From: G963665815 sp942492065
GTDB lineage: Bacteria; Cloacimonadota; Cloacimonadia; Cloacimonadales; JAIOQZ01
DNA length: 64,000 nt
Direction: 5' to 3'
Assembly: GCA_942492065.1 (NCBI GenBank)
Contig: CALODV010000008.1
Coordinates: forward strand, 806,001 to 870,000
Of the stretch, positions 35,831 through 44,351 are shown piece after piece; position 1 is the first letter of the stretch; each line of letters opens with the position of its first letter. The translations under genes and the position numbers were made by a program. The notes under the pieces are model-generated. The model worked only from the letters and a program-made list of their open reading frames with translations. It was not told the origin of the DNA and made no database searches.

Positions 35831-37945
35831 CTATATATTGACTTTCAAGCTGATTGATCCAGCCAATGTTGTTCCGGGTTGAGGTTCGAAACTCTGGATC
35901 TCGTATTCAGTGTTAAGAATATTGTCTACAGAAAGGCTGCAGTTAATCCAATACCTCTTCCCTGCTTTTATCCTGTAGGCAAAACTTGCATTCAGAAGTT
36001 CGTAAGGTGTGATAACTCCATTGAGATTGTCATTGGTTTTCCATTGTCTGCCAAAGCGTTCCCAGTGTATGCCAGACTCAAAATCTGCTATTTTGTATTT
36101 AAGAGAAAGTCTGGTCTCAGAAGAAAAAATATTGGGGATATTTTTACCATAGTGGTCAGATCCATCTGTTTTGTTAAGTGCGAAATTACGTTTCCAGTCA
36201 ATGCTTGCGGAAAAACCATATGGGAGTTTTTGCGTAATGTTTAAGTCCCATATTTCGTATTCTGCATCGGCGATATTTCCAGTTGTCCAGAAATTTAATG
36301 ACTTATACCAGTATATCATGTCCTTAAGTTCAGACTTCTGCAGCTCAACATTGATCTCGGTATTATCTGACTTCAATTTCATGAAAGTATTCGTTCCAAT
36401 CAGTTTTTCTTCTTTAAGGTCAGGATTTCCCTTCACTCGTGAATCACCCTTCCAGTACAGATCATAAAAAGATGGTACTGTATAGGCTTGTCCATAATTT
36501 ATACCATAGTGAACTCTGAATAAATTCGGAAGTTCATTGCTTACTTCTACAGCACCACTATAGTTTAAATATCTATTATCATCCTCAAATGCATTTTCAG
36601 AGCTTATTTCTCCCTTAAGGCTTCCCGAATACTTCAGCTCAAAGGAAAACAAAGTATCTTTTCTGCCCAGGTTAATGTATTCTCCCAGATTCTGCATGGT
36701 AAGTGACTTGGATGAGCTGAAAACCGGGATTGTTAAATCCTGCTGATTATAATATTCGTTAGTGTAATTTGTTACCTGAGTGATCTTCATAAATCCAAGA
36801 TCAAGATCAGTGTTAAGTCTGATATCATTCTTACGGTACTTCTCTTTAGTCAGGCTCCGTGCTGTTGGCACTTCAGATGACATGTTGTCGTATCTTGTCT
36901 GCTGATCTGAGTATAGATATGACATGCTGCAAGAGGCTTTTTCAAATGAATCTCTATAACTCAGAAGGTAGCTGCCATTGTGACCTGTCAGCCTGCTTTT
37001 CTCGTATTTGGTTACATAAGTGATTGCCCCGGGAGTACCTCTATCAAACTTGTTATAAAATCCAGTAATCCCAAGTTTCTTTGTCTTTACTGCTCCCGAA
37101 AGACTATATTCATCAATATCATTATTACTTCGTTCGTGAGTAACACCTTGAAGATCTTCATACTCGAAATTGTTCTTACCGGTGTTATATTCTCCGGAGA
37201 TATTCGTACTGAAATGTGTATTGCTTGCACTCAAATGGAGTTTTTCTGTATAGTTTCCGTATGATCCGACGGAAGATGTTCCTGTAACAAACATTTTTTC
37301 TGTAGAATTTCCCGATCTTGTCTTTATGGATATAATTCCACCTGCAGCACCTGAGGAGTAAGTAGAATTTCCCTCCAGAATATCAATCCTTTCTACAATA
37401 TTTAGAGGAATTGCTGAAAGATCATAAGCCTGACCCGATTTATTCAAAGGGACACCATCCAGAAGTATCAGAGTATGTTTGGCTGATTTTCCTTTCAGCG
37501 AAACTTTTTGTTCTCCCCCATCCGTAAATTTGTTCCCGGTCACATAAATCCCTGCATTATTTTTCAGAATGTTCTCCAGTGTGCTGTTTTCTCTGTCATT
37601 GTCACTTAAATCTACAGATTTAACATTTCCGGCATCCACATATGAGTTCTTCTTTCTCGATTCAACAATATTTATAATTGAACCCTGTAATACCTGAGTT
37701 TTTAATTTTATAACACATGGAACCGGTTTAAAGGAAGCTGACTCGAATCCCAGTTTGATAACTGTAACAGAATCAGGTTTAGAAGACAGAAACACATTCC
37801 CCTGTGTATTTGTCAGGTAGATTTTGTCCTGACAAATAACTGCAGCATTTTCTACAGGATTATTATCTGAATCTAAAACAGCGATATTGAAGGCCGTAAC
37901 ATATACCGGAATTATTAAAATAAGGAATAGCAGGATTGGTTTCAT
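35831..37945 (-). CDS. TonB-dependent outer membrane receptor
   Basis: 704 aa with signal peptide (LLFLILIIPVYVTA). A carboxypeptidase-regulatory-like domain (about 20-95, AVLDSDNNPVENAAVICQD) is followed by the plug (about 100-220, ILLDGVPLNKSGQAYDLSAI, GNSTYSSGAAGGIISIKTRS) and a 22-strand-type barrel ending in a terminal aromatic-alternating strand. It transports a ligand such as a siderophore or cobalamin across the outer membrane. Its start overlaps the ABC ATPase stop by one base, so the two are coupled. No permease, binding protein or riboswitch lies beside it, so the ligand is open. Confidence 0.9.
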   Translation of the reverse strand: MKPILLFLILIIPVYVTAFNIAVLDSDNNPVENAAVICQDKIYLTNTQGNVFLSSKPDSVTVIKLGFESASFKPVPCVIKLKTQVLQGSIINIVESRKKNSYVDAGNVKSVDLSDNDRENSTLENILKNNAGIYVTGNKFTDGGEQKVSLKGKSAKHTLILLDGVPLNKSGQAYDLSAIPLNIVERIDILEGNSTYSSGAAGGIISIKTRSGNSTEKMFVTGTSSVGSYGNYTEKLHLSASNTHFSTNISGEYNTGKNNFEYEDLQGVTHERSNNDIDEYSLSGAVKTKKLGITGFYNKFDRGTPGAITYVTKYEKSRLTGHNGSYLLSYRDSFEKASCSMSYLYSDQQTRYDNMSSEVPTARSLTKEKYRKNDIRLNTDLDLGFMKITQVTNYTNEYYNQQDLTIPVFSSSKSLTMQNLGEYINLGRKDTLFSFELKYSGSLKGEISSENAFEDDNRYLNYSGAVEVSNELPNLFRVHYGINYGQAYTVPSFYDLYWKGDSRVKGNPDLKEEKLIGTNTFMKLKSDNTEINVELQKSELKDMIYWYKSLNFWTTGNIADAEYEIWDLNITQKLPYGFSASIDWKRNFALNKTDGSDHYGKNIPNIFSSETRLSLKYKIADFESGIHWERFGRQWKTNDNLNGVITPYELLNASFAYRIKAGKRYWINCSLSVDNILNTEYEIQSFEPQPGTTLAGSISLKVNI

Positions 37946-38721
37946 TATTTGTACAGGACAAGGGGTATAACTGAATCGTCGGAATTAATTATGTTAATAT
38001 CATGATCATACAAAGCTTTCAGGTTTTGACTATTTATCACAACATCAGGGGCACCGTCCGCAATTACAGCACCTTTTTTCAGCATAATGATCCTGTCGCA
38101 ATAGGATGCTGCCAGATTAATATTATGCGAAACCAGAATAATCAGCATATTTCTTTCTTTCTTGAGCTTCTTCAGCAGGTTCATCAGTTCAATCTGGTGA
38201 TTTAGATCCAGGTTTGAGAAGCTTTCATCCATTAAAAGAATAGGTGTTTTCTGGATAAGTGATCTGGCAATTGATACTCTTTGTTTCTCTCCACCTGAGA
38301 GAGAACTATAAAAGTCTTTTCGTTTTTCTGCCAATTCCAGCCTGTTAAGTACATTTTCCACATCATCCTGAACAGTCTTATCGCTAAAACCCAACAGACT
38401 GCTGTGAGGGTAGTTTCCCATAACGATCAGATCTTCAACGAGGTAGCTGAATTGAGGGAAGAATTCCTGAGGAATTATTGAAATTTTTTTAGCGAGTTCT
38501 TTGCGCTTCCATTTTGGTACAGGTTTATCAAAAACATCAACACTTCCGTATATTGTGGTAATTGCACCAATAAGGGTATGCAGCAGAGTTGTTTTACCGC
38601 TCCCATTGGGACCAATAATTCCAACAAAGCTGTTTAAAGAGAACTCCAGATTCAAATCCTTCAAAACGGTTTTATCAGGATACCCGACAGTAACGCTATT
38701 GACTTTCAAACATTTTTGCAT
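37945..38721 (-). CDS. ABC transporter ATPase (FecE/BtuD type)
   Basis: 258 aa. Walker A GIIGPNGSGKTTLLHTLIG (about 34-52), Q-loop near IIPQEFF, signature SLSGGEKQRVSIARSL, Walker B ILLMDESFSNLD and the H-loop His in LVSHN are all intact. The sequence is of the iron-siderophore/cobalamin importer group. It is the first gene of a two-gene unit with the TonB receptor; the permease and binding protein must be elsewhere. ATG 38721. Confidence 0.9.
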   Translation of the reverse strand: MQKCLKVNSVTVGYPDKTVLKDLNLEFSLNSFVGIIGPNGSGKTTLLHTLIGAITTIYGSVDVFDKPVPKWKRKELAKKISIIPQEFFPQFSYLVEDLIVMGNYPHSSLLGFSDKTVQDDVENVLNRLELAEKRKDFYSSLSGGEKQRVSIARSLIQKTPILLMDESFSNLDLNHQIELMNLLKKLKKERNMLIILVSHNINLAASYCDRIIMLKKGAVIADGAPDVVINSQNLKALYDHDINIINSDDSVIPLVLYK

Positions 38722-38873
38722 AAGCCAATAAATTCAACCTATGAAAAAGTTACAAGTTTTAAATCAGAACTTGCAAAAACAGCATTTATGTATTATAGTT
38801 TTTTTGAGACAAAAATCATTGACTTTTATATTAGAAAGATTGGTCTTGGTTACTTAACAAAAAAGGATTTATT

Positions 38874-40043
38874 ATGAACAGAATATATATGAATAATTGT
38901 GTGACAACCAGAATTGATGATGAAGTACTGGATCACATGATTCCTTACATGAAGGACAGGTTCTATTTCCCTGCCAATTTCATCAAGACAGGTGAAGAAA
39001 CAAATGACATGATAACTGCAGCCAAACAGGCAATTGCAGAAACAATAAATGCAGACACCAATGAAGTTCACTTTACAAAAGGTGGAACATCTGCGAACAA
39101 TCTGGCGATAAAAGGTTTCCTTACAGCAAATGCCTCAAAGGGAACTCACATAATCTGCTCAGTAGTAGATTATCCGGATATTCTCACAAATGCATCATTC
39201 TTTGAAAGCAGCGGATTTGACGTTTCATATATTTCATGCGATGACAAAGGGTTCATCAATCTTGATGAGCTTAAAGCTGCAATTCGTGAAGACACAGTCC
39301 TGTTTATGACAACTCTTGCTAATCATACATCCGGTACAATCCAGCCGATTGCAAAAATCAGAGAAATACTTGATACTGCAAATCACCGTATTTATTTTCA
39401 TGTAGATGCTTGTCAGGCATACGGCAAAATAGATATTAACGTTAACAATCCCCAGATTGATTTAATGTCGCTATCTGCCCATAAGATACACGGACCTCAG
39501 GGAATTGGAGCTTTATATCAGAGAAAAGGTGTTGTTCTTGGTCAGATTCATCACGGAATATCCAGAATAGACAATCTTGAAAACGGTGGAATCAGCATAG
39601 CTGGAATAGCCGGATTTCATAAAGCTGTAGAAGTACTTTTCAGAGATATAAAAGGTTACAGAAGTCACTTGAAAGAAATGTCTGATTACTTATTCAGCAG
39701 AGTTAAAAATGATATTCCATATATCCTTATCAACGGGCCTGAAGGTGACGAGAGAATCCTTCACAATGTTAATATATCTTTTGATTTCATTGAAGGTGAA
39801 GCAATAATGATGATGATGGATATTCAGGACATTATCGTGGCAACAGGTTCAGCGTGTGCATCCCAGGGACTTAAACCTAACTATATACTTATGGCTATGG
39901 GAAGATCACATGAACAGTCACACGGATCAATTAAATTTACACTTAGCAAATATACAACAAAAGAAGAGATAGACAGAACAGTTTCCAGTCTGGCTGAAAT
40001 TGTTGAAAAACTGAGATTAAGAAGTCCTCTTTATAATCAGTAA
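38874..40043 (+). CDS. Cysteine desulfurase (NifS/IscS class)
   Basis: 389 aa, a PLP enzyme that takes sulfur from cysteine for Fe-S cluster assembly. PLP-binding Lys204 lies in SAHKIHGPQG, preceded by the HVDACQAYGK segment (Asp binds the PLP ring). The active-site Cys328 lies in GSACASQG. AAAAAGGATTTATTATG gives the start. The scaffold gene follows 16 bp downstream, so the pair forms a minimal Fe-S assembly operon; no iscR, hscAB or sufBCD are in the window. Confidence 0.93.
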   Translation: MNRIYMNNCVTTRIDDEVLDHMIPYMKDRFYFPANFIKTGEETNDMITAAKQAIAETINADTNEVHFTKGGTSANNLAIKGFLTANASKGTHIICSVVDYPDILTNASFFESSGFDVSYISCDDKGFINLDELKAAIREDTVLFMTTLANHTSGTIQPIAKIREILDTANHRIYFHVDACQAYGKIDINVNNPQIDLMSLSAHKIHGPQGIGALYQRKGVVLGQIHHGISRIDNLENGGISIAGIAGFHKAVEVLFRDIKGYRSHLKEMSDYLFSRVKNDIPYILINGPEGDERILHNVNISFDFIEGEAIMMMMDIQDIIVATGSACASQGLKPNYILMAMGRSHEQSHGSIKFTLSKYTTKEEIDRTVSSLAEIVEKLRLRSPLYNQ

Positions 40044-40059
40044 TTAAAAGGGAGTTAAA

Positions 40060-40680
40060 ATGCAATATTCACAGAAAGTCTTAGATCACTTCATGAATCC
40101 TCATAATGTAGGTAAACTTGAGCATGCTGATATTATAGCTACAGAAGGTTCTCCTGCTTGTGGTGATCAAGTTACTTTGTACTTAAAAATTAATGATGAC
40201 ACAAAAGTCATTGAAGATATATCTTTTCAATCTTACGGATGCGCATCAAACATAGCAACCGGTTCTATTATAACAGATCTTGCCAAGGGTAAAACCCTGG
40301 ATGAAGCAAAAACCATAACATGGAAAGATGCAGCGGCAGAACTTGATGGACTGCCTCCTCAGAAAATGCATTGTTCTGTCTTGGCAGTAGATACACTCAT
40401 GACAGCTATCAAGCAATATGAAGTGGAACACAAACTTTCTGAAAAAGATGTTTTCTCAAAAGATCAAATCATTGAAGAGCTGCATAAGATAATTTATCCT
40501 AAGGTTGGTGAAGATATTGTTGCTCTGAAAATGGTCAAATATGTTGGTTTTGATAACGGTGTTGCAATCGTTGATATAGAGATTCCCAAGTTCGACCAGT
40601 ACAGAGAAAACGTTGCTGAAGAAATTCGAGAACATCTTGAAAAATTCGCGGAAATAAAAGAAATAAAAATTAATATGTAG
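40060..40680 (+). CDS. IscU/NifU scaffold fused to a DUF59-like domain
   Basis: 206 aa. Residues 1-125 are an IscU-type scaffold with three ligand cysteines C34 (SPACGD), C61 (YGCASN) and C105 (MHCSV). Residues about 140-206 do not look like the NifU CxxC domain; VGEDIVALKMVKYVGFDNG followed by VAIVDIEIP resembles the DUF59/MIP18 fold of SufT and Mrp N-termini, though without its usual Cys-Pro. GGGAG precedes the ATG. This couples a scaffold with an Fe-S carrier-like module in a single chain. Confidence 0.85.
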   Translation: MQYSQKVLDHFMNPHNVGKLEHADIIATEGSPACGDQVTLYLKINDDTKVIEDISFQSYGCASNIATGSIITDLAKGKTLDEAKTITWKDAAAELDGLPPQKMHCSVLAVDTLMTAIKQYEVEHKLSEKDVFSKDQIIEELHKIIYPKVGEDIVALKMVKYVGFDNGVAIVDIEIPKFDQYRENVAEEIREHLEKFAEIKEIKINM

Positions 40681-40742
40681 TTTTTTCTAAAGTTTTATGA
40701 AGACCATACGATATTGTATTGAAAACAATATTGGAGGATACG

Positions 40743-40988
40743 ATGATAATATCAGGAGTAAGTTCACTGGCAAATACTTACACAATGAACTCAGTGAATA
40801 ACAACACTAATAATACTGATTCTGTAAAAGAGAATGAAGGTGCAGTAAAACTTGAAGATGATGTGGAAAAAGAAGTAGATTATGCTACTGAGGATGTTGA
40901 AGATGTAGATCCTTATAACTATCATAATCCAAAGCCTCAAAAGATTCTTTCACCTGCTGATAACGAGCAAATCGATATTCTTTTGTAG
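40743..40988 (+). CDS. Small acidic protein of unknown function
   Basis: 81 aa from ATG 40743, with GGAGG at 40733-40737; an upstream in-frame start at 40719 lacks such a site. The protein begins MIISGVSSLANTYTMNSVNN, then is rich in Asp, Glu and Asn and probably unstructured. No membrane segment. A terminator follows. No family recognised. Confidence 0.6.
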   Translation: MIISGVSSLANTYTMNSVNNNTNNTDSVKENEGAVKLEDDVEKEVDYATEDVEDVDPYNYHNPKPQKILSPADNEQIDILL

Positions 40989-41006
40989 AGTGGTCTTATT
41001 TTACTG

Positions 41007-41038
41007 AAGGTTGTCCTGAAGGATGACCTTCTTTTTTT
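41007..41038 (+). terminator. Rho-independent terminator
   Basis: AAGGTTGTCC (41007-41016), loop TGAA, GGATGACCTT (41021-41030) with two G-U pairs, then a run of T. Confidence 0.8.
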
Positions 41039-41124
41039 ATCTATTGACTTTCAAAGAGAAAGTATTTGACAAATTTTTTCTTAGATTCAGATTTATTATA
41101 AATACTATTTTCAAGGAGTAAGTA

Positions 41125-41199
41125 ATGAAAAAAATCATTTTTACCTTATTAATACTGGTTATTGGACTCGCTGTATTTAAAAAAATCAAGAAAAACTAA
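41125..41199 (+). CDS. 24-residue hydrophobic peptide
   Basis: AAGGAG (41113-41118) lies 6 nt before ATG 41125. The peptide is MKKIIFTLLILVIGLAVFKK and then IKKN, one membrane helix flanked by lysines. The reading frame is too short for most gene callers. A strong Shine-Dalgarno and the classic small membrane peptide composition support translation. A TTGACA at 41066 may be part of its promoter, though the spacing to a -10 is not ideal. Confidence 0.5.
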   Translation: MKKIIFTLLILVIGLAVFKKIKKN

Positions 41200-41318
41200 T
41201 TTTTTTGCTAAAGCTTTTTTAAGCAACGACGATCATTAACTGAGCGACGGCTCGGACAGATAAGCAGGTTAAGAAAGAATGAATCACATCACGTAATGTT
41301 CTTTCTTGATTGGAAAAG

Positions 41319-41347
41319 AAAAACCCCGCAGTGCGGGGTTTTTTTTG
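41319..41347. terminator. Bidirectional terminator between convergent genes
   Basis: AAACCCCGC (41321-41329), loop AGT, GCGGGGTTT (41333-41341), with T runs on both strands. Confidence 0.9.
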
Positions 41348-41369
41348 CCCAAAAACCGGTGCAAAATTC

Positions 41370-42251
41370 TTACTTTTTCAAATTACCTATTGTATAATTT
41401 ATTGTACTGTTAATAATTACGGAGTATTCTTTCTTACTGTCAGGATATATACCCTCTCCATCAAGACTCTGATTCAATGTGCCTGCCCAGAAATTGGTGT
41501 TTTCTAATTGGTAGATAATGTGTCCATTGGATTTCCCCTTGAGAACAATCAGGTTTTCTCCATTTTCAGAAACAGAACTTAATTTACCGCTTATCTCGAT
41601 TCTTCCCATATCAACTGAAATTTTGCCTACTGCATAATCTTCATCAGTATCAATAGAAAGTCCGGTGCGTTTTTGTCCTGAGTAATTCCATTTCATCCCG
41701 GGTTTGATACTCCCTGAAGAAATTGTGTCGAATATCCTTTTAAACTCTTCAGTCACGGCATTATCGTTAAACTGTTTAATTACAACATCTTTAAGATTCA
41801 AGTTACCAGGCATATTGTGAAGTTTATCAGCTGTTCTTGTAATAACATCATTAAGCCCGAACACTCTGTCTACTTTAAGTTCCTGGTTTAGCTTAAGAGA
41901 GAAAGATTTACCTTTTAACTCACTCAGAAATACTTTAAGGAAGTGTTTGCTGTCATTTGATTCGGAATCATAGGCGAGCTTAGTACTTCCGTCACTGCTA
42001 CTGTAATAAAGAGAATCAATTATTACCCTGGCACTATATTTATCAAGCGGAATTAAATTGTAAAGAGCAATATACTCTATGTTGTAGTTAAGGGTGTCAT
42101 TAATGGTTGTCTTCTGACTTATTTTGTACAGTACCTTATTGTTTTGACCCTTGGTAAAATGTACTTTTACTTCTGTTGATTTTGATCCACAGGCAATAAT
42201 GACTATAAATACTGCCATAACTATGATATTTCGTGTTATTTTTTTCATCAT
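41370..42251 (-). CDS. Lipoprotein, DUF6263-like
   Basis: 293 aa. The signal sequence ends in a lipobox (VIIACGS), so a lipid-anchored envelope protein. The body is beta-rich, with paired segments such as GMKWNYSGQKRTGLSIDTDE and VSVDMGRIEISGKLS-like strands, as in DUF6263 proteins that share a weak repeat about total signal. The function is unknown. It has a strong terminator downstream. Family name is tentative. Confidence 0.7.
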   Translation of the reverse strand: MMKKITRNIIVMAVFIVIIACGSKSTEVKVHFTKGQNNKVLYKISQKTTINDTLNYNIEYIALYNLIPLDKYSARVIIDSLYYSSSDGSTKLAYDSESNDSKHFLKVFLSELKGKSFSLKLNQELKVDRVFGLNDVITRTADKLHNMPGNLNLKDVVIKQFNDNAVTEEFKRIFDTISSGSIKPGMKWNYSGQKRTGLSIDTDEDYAVGKISVDMGRIEISGKLSSVSENGENLIVLKGKSNGHIIYQLENTNFWAGTLNQSLDGEGIYPDSKKEYSVIINSTINYTIGNLKK

Positions 42252-42318
42252 TGTATCAATTACAGACGCAGCAATTCTTGTCTATAAAAAAATTGAAGGT
42301 GTTGATGAAGTATTTTTT

Positions 42319-42915
42319 CTATTCTGGTACTATCTGGGATCTGATTTCATTGATTAGACTCTTTTGATCTGCTCCCAGTAGATTCAGTTTATGGATTGCA
42401 TTCAGAACACTGTCATGTTCCTGATGTCTGATAATCATCGTCCTGAGCCAGATATCGTTTATCACGAGATTAGCCATTTCAACTGCTGCTTCTTCCACAG
42501 AGTAATATGTCTCCTTCTTGAACACGTCATAGCGTTTCAGTTTAGTTTGATACGGTATAAATTCCTGCATAAAGTCTTCATAGGAGATGATTTCATCGGA
42601 TGAAGCTTCAAATGGAATTCGAAAGCATTTACTTATCAATAAAAGCTCTTGAATATATATTGGAAATCTGGCTTTATAGATTGTTGCCCATTGATGAAGC
42701 CCATACTTATTAGAACGCAGTATGGCTCTGATCTCTATTGTCTGGTCAGTAATTTTATCGCTGATCTGTACATACTCACTGTCAGACTCAGAAAGCAGAT
42801 AGCAAATATTGAAACTCTTTGTTTTAAGCTCTTTATAAGGCATCATATTTACTTGTGCCTGCTTATCAGTATCCAGTATAGTGCACCATTCCCATTCAGG
42901 TCTTTTGTGTTGCAT
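42319..42915 (-). CDS. Unknown cytoplasmic protein
   Basis: 198 aa, no signal peptide or membrane segment. The middle is mixed alpha/beta (HQWATIYKARFPIYIQELLL) and the C-terminus helical (LLGADQKSLINEIRSQI). GGAGG precedes ATG 42915. No domain recognised. The 437 bp upstream are gene-free. Confidence 0.6.
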   Translation of the reverse strand: MQHKRPEWEWCTILDTDKQAQVNMMPYKELKTKSFNICYLLSESDSEYVQISDKITDQTIEIRAILRSNKYGLHQWATIYKARFPIYIQELLLISKCFRIPFEASSDEIISYEDFMQEFIPYQTKLKRYDVFKKETYYSVEEAAVEMANLVINDIWLRTMIIRHQEHDSVLNAIHKLNLLGADQKSLINEIRSQIVPE

Positions 42916-43159
42916 AAATCCTCCGGTAACTTCTAAAATAATATAAGTAAATGTTTTAGAATAATAAAGGAATTATTAATTTAGTGTTATTGATTGAATA
43001 GAAGAGAGTTAATACCTAAGTTCAGTCGGGATAGACTTGTTTTCTCAGAAAACAGCTTATGATATGAAATATCGACTTATTCTTGCAGCAGACTTAAACT
43101 CAGCTCAACCATATTAATATATTGATGTTTAATGATATGTTCGTTCACTGACAGACTGT

Positions 43160-43262
43160 GTAAAAACGCAAGTTATCTTAAAGTTAATAGTAATTTATGT
43201 CGCGATTTTCCCGATAACTCAGGACTCAATCAACTTAACCTACTGATAAAGAAAGAGTAGAT
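43160..43262. repeat. Dispersed intergenic repeat, type 1, second copy
   Basis: GCAAGTTATCTTAAAG...AATTTATGTC matches 12528-12567 and CTTAACCTACTGATAAAGAA (near 43232) is the inverse of the element at 12634. The rest of 42916-43352 shows no gene. Confidence 0.5.
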
Positions 43263-43352
43263 GGCTCCCTGAGCGGAGTCGTATGGAAATATCATTATAT
43301 AATTGACAAGCAAAGTGTATTTAAAAGAATCCTCGAACGAGGTAATTCGTTT

Positions 43353-43913
43353 ATGAAGAACACAATAATTATTTTGTTTCTCATCTTGATTTTAGGTTGT
43401 AAGAAAGAACCTGTCAATGGCTATGTAATGAAAAAGAAATATGATAAAAGCCCATTGACTAAGGAAGAAATCCTTAATATTTTCCAGAGATGCTATCAAA
43501 ATGAAGATACTGGAAAAATGTGGCTTTTCTTCGAAAATTGGGCAAGAAGTATTAAACCAGATACACAAGAGTATCTGAATCTTAATGAGTACATTAGCAA
43601 AGCTTATAATATTTACCTAAAAAGATTCGACAAAAAAGTAAACACTCAAAAGTATTTTGTTGTCCAACCATTAATTTACTATTCAGTAATGATTAATGAA
43701 CTTGAAGATAACCCCGGTACTTATGATTTTCAGGATTGGAATAACCTTAAGGAAAAGGGATATTATTTATCAAAGAAGCTACTGATTTTTTGTAAGCCGG
43801 AATTCACTAATAGAGACAGAATAATATATGTAAATAATGAGATACACGATGCTATAAAGGAGTTTCTTCTGTCTGAAAAAGATGAAAATGGAGAATATTG
43901 CATTGTAGATTAA
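43353..43913 (+). CDS. Small lipoprotein of unknown function
   Basis: 186 aa. MKNTIIILFLILILGCKKEP is a lipoprotein signal with Cys16. The mature part is helical with many Trp/Tyr/Phe, e.g. MWLFFENWARSIKP and YFVVQPLIYYSVMINEL. No family recognised. The start has only a weak AACGAGG upstream. A short open frame follows 33 bp later and may be a second related gene or remnant. Confidence 0.6.
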   Translation: MKNTIIILFLILILGCKKEPVNGYVMKKKYDKSPLTKEEILNIFQRCYQNEDTGKMWLFFENWARSIKPDTQEYLNLNEYISKAYNIYLKRFDKKVNTQKYFVVQPLIYYSVMINELEDNPGTYDFQDWNNLKEKGYYLSKKLLIFCKPEFTNRDRIIYVNNEIHDAIKEFLLSEKDENGEYCIVD

Positions 43914-43946
43914 AATAACGAAGAACGCAAGTTGAGGGAGCGTTTT

Positions 43947-44156
43947 TTGAATAACTTCATTGATTTATCAACTTCTCATTGGATTGAGAAATATTACATT
44001 TATAACCAGCCTCAATTACTGATTGCATTCATCGATGATTCTAATAAGTTTATAGTGGAAGAATGGTATGGCGATACTGAAAGGCGCAAATACTTCATGG
44101 AAATCCAAAATAATAGTCTTAAAGTAATAGAACATCTTGGAATTTCAATTCAATAA
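43947..44156 (+). CDS. Short open reading frame, possible small gene or remnant
   Basis: About 69 codons from TTG 43947, with GGGAG at 43936-43940 upstream; an earlier TTG lies at 43932. The product is soluble, with an aromatic stretch (IEKYYIYNQPQLLIAFIDDS) and an ordinary composition, so it may be translated. No family recognised. It could be the end of a gene whose start was lost. Confidence 0.4.
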   Translation: MNNFIDLSTSHWIEKYYIYNQPQLLIAFIDDSNKFIVEEWYGDTERRKYFMEIQNNSLKVIEHLGISIQ

Positions 44157-44293
44157 TCCTACTTAAGAAATCTAACAATAACTTTCAAATAATCCAGCTT
44201 GCAAGTATCTGAAAAGTCTATAGGTTTATCCTATCAATTTCATCCTCTTTCATACTAATTCTGACACTGCTAAGAACAGTACTTCCATATTAA

Positions 44294-44322
44294 TTGACAA
44301 TTTGACTACACTGTCAATACTT
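44294..44322 (+). promoter_or_regulatory. Putative glmS promoter
   Basis: TTGACA (44294-44299), 17 bp, ATACTT (44317-44322), about 30 bp before ATG 44352. ATTGACA...TGTCAAT (44293-44318) forms an inverted repeat over it. No glmS ribozyme motif is visible in this short leader. Confidence 0.5.
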
Positions 44323-44351
44323 GAATCAAATTAAATCAAAGGAATGATACT

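Noticed and set aside
38722..38873. Riboswitch upstream of the ABC ATPase/TonB receptor pair
   Set aside because: I looked for the cobalamin core motifs seen at 56420-56645 and found none in this 150-bp gap.
44157..44351. glmS ribozyme before glmS
   Set aside because: The leader between the likely promoter and ATG is only about 25-30 nt, far too short for the ribozyme core.
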